Assembly (NCBI GenBank): GCA_963922455.1
Contig: CAWUIO010000019.1
Location: forward strand, 1 to 64,000
DNA: 64,000 nt
Source: CAWUIO01 sp963922455
Lineage (GTDB): Bacteria > Bacteroidota > Bacteroidia > Cytophagales > Microscillaceae
Reading direction: 5' to 3'
In this document: in pieces, positions 34,362 to 44,141 of the stretch
Layout: every line of letters begins with the position of its first letter
Numbering within the stretch: the first letter of the stretch is position 1
The notes under the pieces: model-generated
Databases searched by the model: none
What the model saw: only the letters and a program-made list of their open reading frames with translations
Told to the model about the DNA's origin: nothing
Made by a program: the position numbers and the translations under genes

Positions 34362-35075
34362 TTATTCCAGTTGGCGAAGGTACATCTGGATGGTATTTTC
34401 CAAGCCGTAGTAGAGGGCATCGCATACCAAGGCATGGCCAATAGACACTTCTTGTAAAGCTGGCAGGTTTTGTTTGAGAAAACGAAGGTTATTTAAGTCT
34501 AAGTCGTGCCCGGCATTGATGCCTAAGCCCAAGGTCTGGGCCAATGCGGCGCACGTGATGTAGGGAGCTAAGGCCTCTTGAGGGTTTTTATGAAATAGTT
34601 CGGCGTAGGGGCCTGTGTAGAACTCAATGCGGTCAACCCCCGTTTGGGCGGCCCCCTCGATCATTTGGGGTATAGGGTTTATGAAGAGGGAAGTACGAAT
34701 ACCGGCCGACTGAAAGGGGCTGATGATGTCCTTTAAATATTCTTGGTGTTTTAAGGTATCCCAGCCAGTATCAGAAGTGAGTTGATTAGGGTCATCCGGA
34801 ACCAGGGTTACTTGGGCCGGCTTAAGCTCAAGTACCATTTCCATAAACTTAGGGATAGGGTTGCCCTCTATGTTAAACTCGGTTTGGATTACGTCTTTGA
34901 GGGCATAAACATCAGCATAGCGGATGTGCCGCTCATCGGGGCGAGGGTGGACGGTAATACCTTCGGCCCCAAATGCTTCGCAGTCTAGGGCGACTTGTAC
35001 AACATCCGGGTTGTTAGCTCCCCGAGAGTTACGTAACGTGGCAATCTTGTTTATATTTACACTAAGTCGTACCAT
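34362..35075 (-). CDS. pdxJ: pyridoxine 5'-phosphate synthase
   Basis: 237 aa, normal. TIM barrel with VRLSVNINKIATLRNSRG at the N-terminus, GITVHPRPDERHIR (catalytic His and Arg), TLVPDDPNQLTSD, RIEFYTGPYA and GINAGHDLDLNNL, EVSIGHALVCDAL at the C-terminus. Condenses 3-amino-2-oxopropyl phosphate with deoxyxylulose 5-phosphate in vitamin B6 synthesis. Converges on the WG-repeat gene (6 bp). Confidence 0.95.
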   Translation of the reverse strand: MVRLSVNINKIATLRNSRGANNPDVVQVALDCEAFGAEGITVHPRPDERHIRYADVYALKDVIQTEFNIEGNPIPKFMEMVLELKPAQVTLVPDDPNQLTSDTGWDTLKHQEYLKDIISPFQSAGIRTSLFINPIPQMIEGAAQTGVDRIEFYTGPYAELFHKNPQEALAPYITCAALAQTLGLGINAGHDLDLNNLRFLKQNLPALQEVSIGHALVCDALYYGLENTIQMYLRQLE

Positions 35076-35187
35076 AGGGCAGCATTATGATGTTTTTAGT
35101 TAATTTCTTGCAATTAAAAGCTAGAATTAATAAAATTTGTTTTTAATCTAATTAAAGTACTATTTTTTACCATAAACCTTTACCCAT

Positions 35188-35643
35188 ATGAGCCTAAAGA
35201 AAAAAATTGAAGAAGATATGAAAGCCGCGATGCGGGCCAAAGAAAAAGATAAATTGAGAGCATTACGCTCAATCAAGTCCTTAATTATGTTGGAAGAAAC
35301 GAAGGAAGGAGGGGATGAGGCCCTGAGCGAAGCCGATGAAATTAAGTTATTGAGTAAGGCAGCCAAGCAACGTAGAGATTCGGCCCAGGTTTTTCAAGAG
35401 CAGGGGAGAGAAGATTTGGCCCAAAAAGAATTAGACGAATTGGCAGTGATAGAAGAATACTTACCTCAGCAATTAAGTGAGGAGGAACTAAAAGGACGCA
35501 TTCAGGGTATCATTGAGAAAGTAGGAGCCAGTTCACCAGCCGATATGGGCAAAGTGATGGGGGCTGCAACGAAGGAGTTTGCTGGCCAAGCCGATAATAA
35601 ACTGGTATCCCAATTGGTGAAATCCATGTTACAAAGCCTATGA
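35188..35643 (+). CDS. GatB/YqeY domain protein
   Basis: 151 aa, standard for stand-alone YqeY: a helical LKKKIEEDMKAAMRAKEKDKLRALR N-terminus, LIEE-like middle, and the C-terminal VGASSPADMGKVMGAATKEFAGQADNK segment similar to the tRNA-binding tail of GatB. A role in tRNA or amidotransferase biology is assumed by homology only. The stop overlaps the cvpA start (ATGA). Confidence 0.9.
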   Translation: MSLKKKIEEDMKAAMRAKEKDKLRALRSIKSLIMLEETKEGGDEALSEADEIKLLSKAAKQRRDSAQVFQEQGREDLAQKELDELAVIEEYLPQQLSEEELKGRIQGIIEKVGASSPADMGKVMGAATKEFAGQADNKLVSQLVKSMLQSL

Positions 35644-36161
35644 AAGAGGGATTTGACTATTGGTTTTTTGATATGCTAGTATTTTTGCCCCTAGTATGGG
35701 GGGCTTATAAGGGCTATGCTAGTGGCGTATTATCCGAGGTGGTAGGCATCATTCATTTTGCCATTGCTTTTGTAATTAGTTTCCGAATTGTAGGTTTGGC
35801 ATTAAGCTTTACCGATCAATATATTTTCAATTTTAATAAGGATTTGTATGCCGAAGTAGCTATTGCCGTAATAGTTGGGCTGTCCTTTTTTCTATTGAGT
35901 ACCGCTGGGAAATTCCTGAAAACAGAAATTGATTATGACTTCCCGGGAGCATGGGACAATTTGATTGGAGGGGTAGTGGGGGTGGCAAAATATGCCGTAT
36001 TGATCAGTTTCTTTTTTTGGTTTATCAGTGGGTTTGGAAAAGTCATTGACCCGATCAAACGAGAATCTTTATCCTACCAAGCCCTTGAGAATATTGCATT
36101 TACCTTAGTTGGGGTCCAAGATGACCAAGCACTTTCTGATGCTATCAAAAGGGCTTTGTGA
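35640..36161 (+). CDS. CvpA family membrane protein
   Basis: 173 aa with four hydrophobic segments. Pattern FDMLVFLPLVWGAYKGYASGVLSEVVGIIHFAIAF near the start and DNLIGGVVGVAKYAVLISFFFW in the third and fourth segments matches CvpA (colicin V production) proteins, involved in envelope maintenance. Translationally coupled to yqeY; both are probably one operon. Confidence 0.85.
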   Translation: MKEGFDYWFFDMLVFLPLVWGAYKGYASGVLSEVVGIIHFAIAFVISFRIVGLALSFTDQYIFNFNKDLYAEVAIAVIVGLSFFLLSTAGKFLKTEIDYDFPGAWDNLIGGVVGVAKYAVLISFFFWFISGFGKVIDPIKRESLSYQALENIAFTLVGVQDDQALSDAIKRAL

Positions 36162-36286
36162 TAGATCCCAGAATTGTTAAGATCTTTGTAGTTTTGAATA
36201 AAGCTATACCTTGCTGGCACCACAATCTTATTTTCGGCGTTAGGTATACACAAGCCAAAGCAACCAGAAAAATTTCATTTTAACAC

Positions 36287-37042
36287 ATGCGGTACGAAGT
36301 TAAAGAAGAAGGTTCTTTTAGGTTTATAGATGCCGGAGAAGGGGAGGTAATGCTCTTACTTCACGGACTTTTTGGCGCACTTAGCAATTGGGACGGGGTA
36401 CTAGACCATTACTCCCAGACCCACCGGGTGATGATTCCCTTATTGCCAATTTATGAAATGCCGGTCAAAAAAGCAGGCCTGGATGCCCTAACCCGGTTTA
36501 TTGAAGAATTTGTCGCCTACAAGCAACTAAAAGAGATCAATATACTGGGAAATTCGCTAGGAGGCCATTTGGCATTGCTTTATGCCCTTCAAAACCCGGC
36601 TAATGTAAAGCGAATGGTGCTTACAGGAAGTTCTGGTTTGTTTGAGACAACTATGGGAGGGTCTTACCCAAAGCGGGGCAGTTATGCCTATGTCAAAGAA
36701 AGAGTGGGATATACGTTTTATGATCCCCGTGTAGCTACCAAGGAACTAGTTGATGAAATATTTGCGGTGACGCAAAGTATTCCAAAGTGTTTGAGGATTG
36801 TGGCTATTGCCAAATCGGCCCAAAGACATAATATGGCCAATGAAATCCCAAGGATTAGTACGCCAACGCTTTTGGTATGGGGCTTGAACGATACCATCAC
36901 CCCCCCGGTAGTGGCCTATGATTTTAATCGCTTATTGCCAAATTCGGATTTACGGTTCATCGATAAGTGCTGCCATGCTCCTATGATGGAGCATCCCAAA
37001 AAATTCAATTACTTGCTCGGTCAATTTCTAAAAAAGAACTAA
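36287..37042 (+). CDS. alpha/beta hydrolase
   Basis: 251 aa. Oxyanion segment LLHGLFGALSNW, nucleophile elbow GNSLGGHLAL (Ser about 88), Asp in GLNDTITPP and the final His in DKCCHAPMMEHP. No signal peptide, so cytosolic; esterase, thioesterase or C-C hydrolase activity cannot be told apart. Not obviously linked to the CBS gene 15 bp downstream, though the two may be co-transcribed. Confidence 0.87.
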   Translation: MRYEVKEEGSFRFIDAGEGEVMLLLHGLFGALSNWDGVLDHYSQTHRVMIPLLPIYEMPVKKAGLDALTRFIEEFVAYKQLKEINILGNSLGGHLALLYALQNPANVKRMVLTGSSGLFETTMGGSYPKRGSYAYVKERVGYTFYDPRVATKELVDEIFAVTQSIPKCLRIVAIAKSAQRHNMANEIPRISTPTLLVWGLNDTITPPVVAYDFNRLLPNSDLRFIDKCCHAPMMEHPKKFNYLLGQFLKKN

Positions 37043-37057
37043 GCGCTTGTTTATTAT

Positions 37058-37723
37058 ATGCTTGCAGAAGAACTAATTAATCAAATGATCCCACCTCTAA
37101 AACTGGACGATAGGGCGCACAAAGCCGTACAGTGGATGGAAGAGCTTCGGGTCAATCAGCTACCTGTAATTGATAATCAAGAATACATAGGTTTGGTAAG
37201 TGAAGACCAGATTTATGCATTTAATGATGAAAATGCCCTCATCTCGGATCTTGAGTTGATTTGTAAAGATGTGTATGTGCCCTCAGATCAACATTTTTAT
37301 GACATTTTAAGAATTGCCGGAAACCACTCCATTCAAGTCATAGCTGTATTAGGAGAAGAATTGAGTTTCTTAGGCGTTGTAACCCTCAATGATACACTTT
37401 TGGCATTGGCCGAATCAACAGCCATGCAAGAATCTGGAGGGATTTTGGTCTTGCTGGTAGATAATCGGGATTACTCTTTGAGTGAAATTAGCCGGCTGGT
37501 TGAAGAAAATGATGCGAAAATCATGAGTACTCACATTACCCGGGATAAACAAGATCCAGCCAAACTACAAGTTACCCTCAAGATTAATAAGACGGATTTA
37601 AACCGTATTGTTGCTACCTTTGAGAGGTTTAGTTATCGCATTTTGGCCCGCTTTCAATCGGCCGAAAATTTAGATCTTGATAAAGAGCGACTAGACCAAT
37701 TATTTCGCTACTTGAATGTTTAA
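37058..37723 (+). CDS. CBS-domain protein
   Basis: 221 aa. Two CBS motifs in residues 1-125 (VQWMEELRVNQLPVIDNQEYIGLVSEDQIY, then ILRIAGNHSIQVIAVLGEELSFLGVVTLND), followed by an ACT-like C-terminal half (GGILVLLVDNRDYSLSEISRLVEENDAKI). CBS pairs bind adenosine nucleotides. In Bacteroidota this gene is often directly upstream of nadK, as here (97 bp), which suggests a link to NAD(P) or energy sensing but is unproven. Confidence 0.85.
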   Translation: MLAEELINQMIPPLKLDDRAHKAVQWMEELRVNQLPVIDNQEYIGLVSEDQIYAFNDENALISDLELICKDVYVPSDQHFYDILRIAGNHSIQVIAVLGEELSFLGVVTLNDTLLALAESTAMQESGGILVLLVDNRDYSLSEISRLVEENDAKIMSTHITRDKQDPAKLQVTLKINKTDLNRIVATFERFSYRILARFQSAENLDLDKERLDQLFRYLNV

Positions 37724-37820
37724 TATCCCAAGAAGTTGCCCTTGGTAACCTGGTGAATCCTTTTTTATATAATCTAGGCCAGGGGCCTCATCGTGTTTTG
37801 GGGTCAAACCTTTGTACATT

Positions 37821-38696
37821 ATGAAAATTGCTATCCATGGAAGGAATTTTCGGCCGGAGTTTCAACAGTCGATCCGTGAACTTTTCAAAGAATTGAGTGA
37901 AAGAGAGGTTTACGTACAGACCTCCCAGGAATTTCGGGACTTTGTCATGGAGAAGCGCTACCCCATCGATATTCCCCATATCTATCACGACAAATCTGAC
38001 ATTATTGATGCCGACTTGCTTATAAGTCTGGGCGGGGATGGGACTTTATTAGAATCGGTGACACACGTCGGGGAAAAAGAAATTCCAATCTTGGGAGTAA
38101 ATACGGGTCGTCTGGGATTTTTGGCCACGACATCTCCCGCCGAAATTCGGGCTACTATGGAAAATATTTGGAAAGGATACTACCGTATTGATGAGAGAAG
38201 TTTAGTCCGGGTAGAATCTGATCAAGATATTTTTGATGGCCTGAATTTTGGTTTAAATGAATTTACCATTACGAAGCGGGACACTTCCTCCATGATTGTT
38301 GTCCATACGTATATTAATGGGGAATATCTAAACTCTTACTGGGCTGATGGTTTGATCGTATCAACGCCAACGGGGTCCACGGGTTATTGTTTGAGTTGCG
38401 GAGGTCCGGTTGTCATGCCCCATTCGCACAATTTTATTATAGCGCCGGTTAGTCCACACAATCTAAATGTACGTCCCTTAGTTGTTTCCGACACAAGTGT
38501 GATTTCCTTTGGTATTGAAGGTAGAAGCAAAAATTTTTTGGTTTCTTTAGACTCTCGTTCTCGGGTTATTGACGGGAGTGTACAATTAGCAGTTCGCAAA
38601 GAACAATTTAAAGCCCGTTTGATCAAAATGCACGACGATAATTTTTTGAATACGTTGAGGAAAAAACTCAGTTGGGGCTTAGATGTGAGGAATTAA
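37821..38696 (+). CDS. nadK: NAD kinase
   Basis: 291 aa from the ATG at 37821 (MKIAIHGRNF); the longest ORF begins three codons earlier at a TTG. Motifs SLGGDGTLLES (GGDG, ATP site), GVNTGRLGFLA, NEFTI, and the C-terminal DGLIVSTPTGSTGY. Phosphorylates NAD to NADP using ATP. An AACCTTTG box ends 6 nt before the ATG. Confidence 0.95.
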   Translation: MKIAIHGRNFRPEFQQSIRELFKELSEREVYVQTSQEFRDFVMEKRYPIDIPHIYHDKSDIIDADLLISLGGDGTLLESVTHVGEKEIPILGVNTGRLGFLATTSPAEIRATMENIWKGYYRIDERSLVRVESDQDIFDGLNFGLNEFTITKRDTSSMIVVHTYINGEYLNSYWADGLIVSTPTGSTGYCLSCGGPVVMPHSHNFIIAPVSPHNLNVRPLVVSDTSVISFGIEGRSKNFLVSLDSRSRVIDGSVQLAVRKEQFKARLIKMHDDNFLNTLRKKLSWGLDVRN

Positions 38697-38783
38697 GCTA
38701 AGTTACACGAATACAAAAACAATTCGCTTCGTAATACAATATATGTGCTGCGTTTAGGTTATAATTTTAGTAAATTTGTTGAT

Positions 38784-39848
38784 ATGAAAAAGATCCTCTT
38801 ACTAGTATCGTTCATCAGCTTTCTGGGAATTGCGGAGGGATTGCAAGCCCAAAGTACCCCCTGGCAGTTCCGTTTACGGGCAAAAGATGTCGGTTATACC
38901 ACTATTGGGGCCCACATCGGATTTTTCAATTATTTTGGAGACCTGAATCCCTGGGCTTCTTTTGTTTCAACCGATTTACGGCGTACCCGGCCCAGTGTGG
39001 GTATTTATATAGCCCGTAAATTTACCCCCAGAATTCAAGGACGGATTGGTTTGTCTTATGGACGTTTAACGGCCAATGATTTTCAAGCCGCCGATCCCAA
39101 TGATGAGCGTCACCGGTTCCGTTATATTCGTAATAATCACTTCCGAAATGACTTGTTTGAGTTGTCGGTAGTGATGACCTATGATTTTTTTGCTAACTTA
39201 TTTGTATTCCATAAGCGGGTTAAATTTACTCCTTATGCTCTAATTGGAGTGGCTGGATTTTTCCACGACCCTCGAGCCAAGGTGCCTTTGGATTATTCTG
39301 GCCCAGGCGGTACCCCAGGAGAATGGGTTCGTTTGCGCCCCCTTCGTACTGAAGGACAAGGCCTTACCCGACAGTCTGCTAATTCTCCAAATTTTGGGGT
39401 GGCCTATGATAAACCTTATTCGCTCATTCAACCGGCGATCCCCGTTGGACTAGGAGTTAGGTTCCGCTTGTCTGATCGTATTGATATGTCCGTCGAGGCG
39501 GCTTATCGTTTTACTTTTACCGATTATTTGGATGATGTAAGTGGTAATTATGCAGATCCCCGTGATTTGCTTAATCAAGTGGGTCCTTTATCTTTGGCCT
39601 TATCTAATCGTACCTTAGAACCATTTGATGCCGAGTCAGGCAGTTCTCGTGAAGCTGACCTGGTACGATTTGTAACTGAGGCAAACCCCATTATTCCCGA
39701 CGCTTCCGGAAACTTGACAATTGCTGGTTATGGGAATGACGGAGATAAGCGAGGGGAATCGGGAAATACCGATATTTATATCTTGACCGCAGTACATTTT
39801 ACCTATATTTTGGGTAATCGGGTACATTGCCCAGTACCAAGGCGATAG
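38784..39848 (+). CDS. DUF6089-type outer-membrane beta-barrel protein
   Basis: 354 aa from the ATG at 38784 (MKKILLLVSFISFLGIAEGL, signal peptide ending in QAQ). The longer GTG-started ORF from 38745 puts a non-signal stretch in front, and a TAAATTTG box lies inside it. Mature part is beta-barrel-like with alternating strands (TPYALIGVAGFFHD, RIDMSVEAAYRFTFTDYLDD) and a Cys near the C-terminus (VHCPVPRR). In Bacteroidota a protein of this family sits between nadK and uppS; function unknown, possibly envelope biogenesis. Confidence 0.75.
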   Translation: MKKILLLVSFISFLGIAEGLQAQSTPWQFRLRAKDVGYTTIGAHIGFFNYFGDLNPWASFVSTDLRRTRPSVGIYIARKFTPRIQGRIGLSYGRLTANDFQAADPNDERHRFRYIRNNHFRNDLFELSVVMTYDFFANLFVFHKRVKFTPYALIGVAGFFHDPRAKVPLDYSGPGGTPGEWVRLRPLRTEGQGLTRQSANSPNFGVAYDKPYSLIQPAIPVGLGVRFRLSDRIDMSVEAAYRFTFTDYLDDVSGNYADPRDLLNQVGPLSLALSNRTLEPFDAESGSSREADLVRFVTEANPIIPDASGNLTIAGYGNDGDKRGESGNTDIYILTAVHFTYILGNRVHCPVPRR

Positions 39849-39962
39849 ACTCTTTCTATTTTAGAATATACAATAAACACACTAACGCAGCGGGAATCAT
39901 TCTTTCTCAATCCTGGATTCAAAAATCCGTTGATGGAAGGATGATTTCTTAATTTTAGACCT

Positions 39963-40682
39963 ATGATACGGAATTTTCGCATATGCCTATGTAGCTTATT
40001 GGCTTTATGGGCTGGCCTGTACACCCAAGGGCAGGCCCAAACGCATGAGATTGGATTTCAAGGGGGAATAGCCAACTATCGGGGCGAATTGTCTGATTTT
40101 ATTAATATTGACAATCCAGGAGGTAGCTTTGGTATGTTTTACCGAGCTAACGCGGGAAGAGCGTTTAGTTATAGGATTACCGCCAGCCTGTCGTGGATTC
40201 AAGAAAATGATGCCAATAGCGATGATGCATTTGCCATGGCCCGTAACCATAGCTTCGAGACCCGTATTTTCCAACTGGGTTTAAGGGCCGAATATAATTT
40301 CTTGGATTTTCGTAAAGGTCGTAAAGGCTTATCCGGTAGGTGGACTCCCTACGTTTCGGGGGGGCTCGCTATGATTAAGTTAGACCCTAGCCTGAACCTA
40401 CAACCCACCTATGAGACCTTTAGCGCTGTCATCCCTCTGGGAGTGGGTATAAAAGCTCAGCTCAGCCCCCGACTTAACTTCGGAGCAGAATTCATTACCA
40501 ATTTTAGTTTTAGTGACCGCTTAGACGATTTAGGGGTTAACGTAAACAATATCTCTGCATTAAGCCGAAATCCTAAGTACTTTACTGGGAATCCGAATGA
40601 TAATGATATTTATTTTACAACCCTTGTTACCCTCAGTTATGTCATTCCTGACCCGAATATAGACTGCCCGGTCAAATTTTAG
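39963..40682 (+). CDS. second DUF6089-type outer-membrane protein
   Basis: 239 aa. Signal peptide MIRNFRICLCSLLALWAGLY ending QGQAQ. Barrel-like strands similar to the preceding gene (FGMFYRANAGRAFSYRI, WTPYVSGGLAMIKL, LNFGAEFITNFSFSDRLDDLG) and the same terminal Cys-Pro pattern (IDCPVKF). The pair looks like an old tandem duplication. Placed before uppS-bamA-ompH. TAATTTTA, a near match to the -7 box, ends 5 nt before the ATG. Confidence 0.72.
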   Translation: MIRNFRICLCSLLALWAGLYTQGQAQTHEIGFQGGIANYRGELSDFINIDNPGGSFGMFYRANAGRAFSYRITASLSWIQENDANSDDAFAMARNHSFETRIFQLGLRAEYNFLDFRKGRKGLSGRWTPYVSGGLAMIKLDPSLNLQPTYETFSAVIPLGVGIKAQLSPRLNFGAEFITNFSFSDRLDDLGVNVNNISALSRNPKYFTGNPNDNDIYFTTLVTLSYVIPDPNIDCPVKF

Positions 40683-40735
40683 GGGTCAAAAACCTAGTAA
40701 TTTTTGTTAAGCTTTCTTTCCAATAGGCATAGCTC

Positions 40736-40766
40736 TTTGAATGTAATAGAGATATGCCTATTTTTG
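40736..40766 (+). promoter_or_regulatory. promoter of uppS-bamA-ompH group
   Basis: TTTG at 40736-40739, 19 bp spacer, TATTTTTG at 40759-40766, a full match to the phylum consensus, in the gap after the DUF6089 gene and 86 bp before uppS. Confidence 0.7.
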
Positions 40767-40852
40767 CAAACATTGTATCCTTATATCATTAATTAAGGGC
40801 TTATGGATACTCCGGACTTGATGGGCTTGCCATCTTTAGCCAGGTTTCTTGC

Positions 40853-41590
40853 ATGAAAGAATTGATTGATCAAAAAAAACTACCCAAGCACATAGCAATT
40901 ATTATGGACGGGAATGGACGTTGGGCACAACGAAAGGGGGCAATTAGGGTATTTGGTCATAAAAATGCCATCCGAGCTGTCCGTGAAACAACCGAAGCTT
41001 GTGCGGAATTAGGAGTCAAATATTTAACCCTTTATGCATTCTCCACCGAAAATTGGAAAAGACCCAAGTTTGAAGTGGACTCCCTGATGGAGTTGTTAGT
41101 GCGGACCATTCACAAAGAAACGCCTACTTTACTAGAAAATAATGTAAAGTTAGGAGCTATTGGAGACATAGTAAACCTTCCAAACAATTGCCAAGTTGGC
41201 CTTCATGAAGCTATGGAGGCAACAAAGGATAATGACGGTTTAAATCTTATCCTGGCTCTCAATTATAGCGGACGGTGGGAAATTATTAACGCAGTTAAGG
41301 AAATAGCGCAAAAAGTGCAAAATGGAGATTACTCCATTGACGATATTGACCCTGAGATGTTTTCGCGATTCCTTAGTACTGATGAGGTTCCCGACCCTGA
41401 ATTACTTATTCGTACCAGCGGCGAAATGAGAGTAAGTAACTTCTTGCTTTGGCAGATAGCTTACTCCGAAATTTATATTTCACCCATCTTGTGGCCAGAT
41501 TTTAGAAAGGAAAATCTCTATGAGGCAATCATTGACTACCAAAAAAGAGAACGAAGATTTGGTTTAACGAGCGCACAGGTAAAAACGTAG
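40853..41590 (+). CDS. uppS: undecaprenyl diphosphate synthase (cis-prenyltransferase)
   Basis: 245 aa. Catalytic segment IAIIMDGNGRWAQRKG (Asp of MDGNGRW), HKNAIRAVRE, LTLYAFSTENWKRP, ALNYSGRWEI, and PELLIRTSGEMRVSNFLLWQIAYSE, all family signatures. Makes the C55 lipid carrier of peptidoglycan and O-antigen synthesis from FPP and IPP. bamA begins 6 bp downstream. Confidence 0.96.
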   Translation: MKELIDQKKLPKHIAIIMDGNGRWAQRKGAIRVFGHKNAIRAVRETTEACAELGVKYLTLYAFSTENWKRPKFEVDSLMELLVRTIHKETPTLLENNVKLGAIGDIVNLPNNCQVGLHEAMEATKDNDGLNLILALNYSGRWEIINAVKEIAQKVQNGDYSIDDIDPEMFSRFLSTDEVPDPELLIRTSGEMRVSNFLLWQIAYSEIYISPILWPDFRKENLYEAIIDYQKRERRFGLTSAQVKT

Positions 41591-41596
41591 TCATTT

Positions 41597-44101
41597 ATGA
41601 AGAACTTACTGCTTGGACTTATAGTCCTTTTATGGGCCAATTGCCTATCTGCCCAAGGGCTTAATCCGGGGCGAAACCTCCCTAGTCAAAATGGGAAAAG
41701 CATTGATGCTTTAAACCCCAAAGAATACATCATTGCCGAAATACGGGTAGTGGGTACTCGTTTCTTAGATGGAAACGCCCTGTCTTCTATGTCAGGTCTT
41801 AGTAAAGGGCAAAAAATTACCATTCCCGGTTCGGCCGTTAGTGATGCAATCAAACGTCTATGGAAAAGTGGTATTTTGGGAGATGTAAAAATATACGCCG
41901 ACCGAATCGTTGGAGACGATATTTATTTAGTTATTGACTTGAAAGAAAGACCTAAATTATCACGCTATGTTTTCAGTGGCGTGCGAAAAGGTGAGGAAAC
42001 TGCTCTCAAAGATAAAGTGAATATACCGGGTAAAATCGTGACCCAATCCTTATTGCGAAATACCAAACGAACGGTTGAAGACCACTTTAAAGAAAAAGGT
42101 TTCTTAAATTGTTCTGTAAACATCATTCAAGTGCAGGATACGATACTAAGTAATAGTGTATTACTACGTATCAATGTTAATAAAGGGAATAGAGTTAAAA
42201 TTCAAAGCCTAGAAATTGAAGGGAATGAAGCAATCCCTGATAAAAAACTGGCCAAAAAGTTAAAAAAGACCAAGCAACGCAAAGCCTTCAGAATATTTTC
42301 CTCCTCTAAGTTTGTAAAAGACCTGTACGAAGAAGATAAAGACAACTTGATTTCCTACTATAATTCTCAAGGATATCGGGATGCCCGTATCCTTAGTGAT
42401 AGTGTCTATGCCGTGGATGATAAACTGATCAATCTGGTTATAAAAGTGGAGGAAGGTCAGAAATATTATTATCGCAATATCACGTGGGCCGGTAATTATG
42501 TCTATGATGATAAAACCCTATCGAGGGTACTTGGAATTAATAAAGGAGATGTATACGATTTAGAAACTCTGGAAAAACGACTCAATTTCAGTCAGACCGA
42601 TCTAGATATCACCTCGCTTTACATGGATGATGGCTACCTCTTTTTTAATGTTAACCCCGTTGAAGTCGCCGTGGTAGGAGATTCCATCGATATTGTGATG
42701 CAAATCTATGAAGGTACCCAAGCCAATGTAAACCGAGTAATCCTTAAAGGAAATGACAAAACCTCTGATAAGGTTGTACTACGAGAGATTAGAACGGTAC
42801 CTGGTCAGAAGTTTAGTCGTACAGATTTGATCCGCTCACAAAGGGAAATCGCCACGCTCGGATACTTTGATCAAGAACAAATAGGGATTACCCCCTTGCC
42901 TAATATAAACGATGGAACCGTTGATATTGAATACTCGGTAGTAGAAAAACCAAGCGATCAAATTGAACTGTCCGGAGGTTGGGGAGGAGCCTTTGGGTTT
43001 GTAGGTACCCTGGGACTTGTCTTCAATAACTTTTCTTTGAGAAAGCTGTTCAAATTCAAAGATTGGGGAGGGATTCTCCCATCGGGAGATGGACAAAGGC
43101 TTGCTTTACGGGTTCAGTCTACGGGAAGGAGATTCCAAACCTATACTATGACTTTCACCGAGCCTTGGTTGGGAGGACGCAAGCCTAATTCTTTCTCGGT
43201 AAACCTAAGCCACTCTGTACAGCGAACCTTTTCTGGTTCCGAACAAATCGGGTCATTACAGGTAACTGGGGTCACGTTTAGCTTAGGCCGCCGCCTAAGA
43301 TGGCCAGATAACTTCTTTACCTTGTCAAACTCAGTTTCCTTCCTACGGTACAATCTAGACAACTTCACGAATATTCTTGGGTTTACAGACGGGATTGCCC
43401 GTAATGTTGCCTTCAATACCACATTCGCCCGGAATAGTATTGATAATCCTACCTTTCCAAGAAGAGGTTCTAGCTTATCTTTGAGTTTAAGCTTAACCCC
43501 TCCTTATTCTTTATTCCGTAGTGACCAAAACTTCAGTGAGCAAACCGATGAAGAAAAATTTAGATGGGTAGAATACCATAAGTGGATGATTGACAACTCT
43601 TGGTTTACCGAACTCTTTGCCAAATTTGTCTTGCACACCCGAGCCCACTTCGGGTTTATTGGCGCTTATAACAGTGAATTAGGTGTGGGGCCCTTTGAGC
43701 GATTTGTCTTAGGTGGGGACGGACTTACCGGACAGAACTTTTTATTGGGTACCGATATTATCGGTTTGAGAGGGTATGAAAATAACTCCATTACTCCTCC
43801 TGGTGTATCGGGTGGGGTGGTCTATAATAAGTTTGTGATGGAGCTCCGATTCCCGGTATCCCTTAACCCTGCGGCTACGGTCTTCTTACTAGGCTTTATT
43901 GAAGGGGGAAATAACTTTAGCAATTTTTCGGAGTATAACCCGTTTAATTTGAAACGATCTGCTGGATTTGGAGCCCGAATCTTTATGCCCGCTTTTGGTC
44001 TTATCGGACTTGACTGGGGGTACGGGTTTGATGACATACCCACAGCCCCAGGAGCTAGCGGACCGCAATTTCACTTTACTATTGGTCAACAGCTTAGATA
44101 A
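41597..44101 (+). CDS. bamA: outer-membrane assembly factor BamA
   Basis: 834 aa. Signal peptide (MKNLLLGLIVLLWANCLSAQ), about five POTRA repeats (residues 45-435, e.g. IAEIRVVGTRFLDGNALSSM, VKIQSLEIEGNEAIPDKKL, VNRVILKGNDKTSDKVVLREI) and a C-terminal 16-strand barrel with the BamA lid motif region (VGPFERFVLGGDGLTG, GLRGYENNSI). Inserts beta-barrel proteins into the outer membrane. It ends FHFTIGQQLR rather than in an aromatic residue. Followed by three Skp-like chaperone genes. Confidence 0.95.
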   Translation: MKNLLLGLIVLLWANCLSAQGLNPGRNLPSQNGKSIDALNPKEYIIAEIRVVGTRFLDGNALSSMSGLSKGQKITIPGSAVSDAIKRLWKSGILGDVKIYADRIVGDDIYLVIDLKERPKLSRYVFSGVRKGEETALKDKVNIPGKIVTQSLLRNTKRTVEDHFKEKGFLNCSVNIIQVQDTILSNSVLLRINVNKGNRVKIQSLEIEGNEAIPDKKLAKKLKKTKQRKAFRIFSSSKFVKDLYEEDKDNLISYYNSQGYRDARILSDSVYAVDDKLINLVIKVEEGQKYYYRNITWAGNYVYDDKTLSRVLGINKGDVYDLETLEKRLNFSQTDLDITSLYMDDGYLFFNVNPVEVAVVGDSIDIVMQIYEGTQANVNRVILKGNDKTSDKVVLREIRTVPGQKFSRTDLIRSQREIATLGYFDQEQIGITPLPNINDGTVDIEYSVVEKPSDQIELSGGWGGAFGFVGTLGLVFNNFSLRKLFKFKDWGGILPSGDGQRLALRVQSTGRRFQTYTMTFTEPWLGGRKPNSFSVNLSHSVQRTFSGSEQIGSLQVTGVTFSLGRRLRWPDNFFTLSNSVSFLRYNLDNFTNILGFTDGIARNVAFNTTFARNSIDNPTFPRRGSSLSLSLSLTPPYSLFRSDQNFSEQTDEEKFRWVEYHKWMIDNSWFTELFAKFVLHTRAHFGFIGAYNSELGVGPFERFVLGGDGLTGQNFLLGTDIIGLRGYENNSITPPGVSGGVVYNKFVMELRFPVSLNPAATVFLLGFIEGGNNFSNFSEYNPFNLKRSAGFGARIFMPAFGLIGLDWGYGFDDIPTAPGASGPQFHFTIGQQLR

Positions 44102-44141
44102 TGGTTTTTTCCATTCAATTCAGAATAATGTGTAGGTTCTT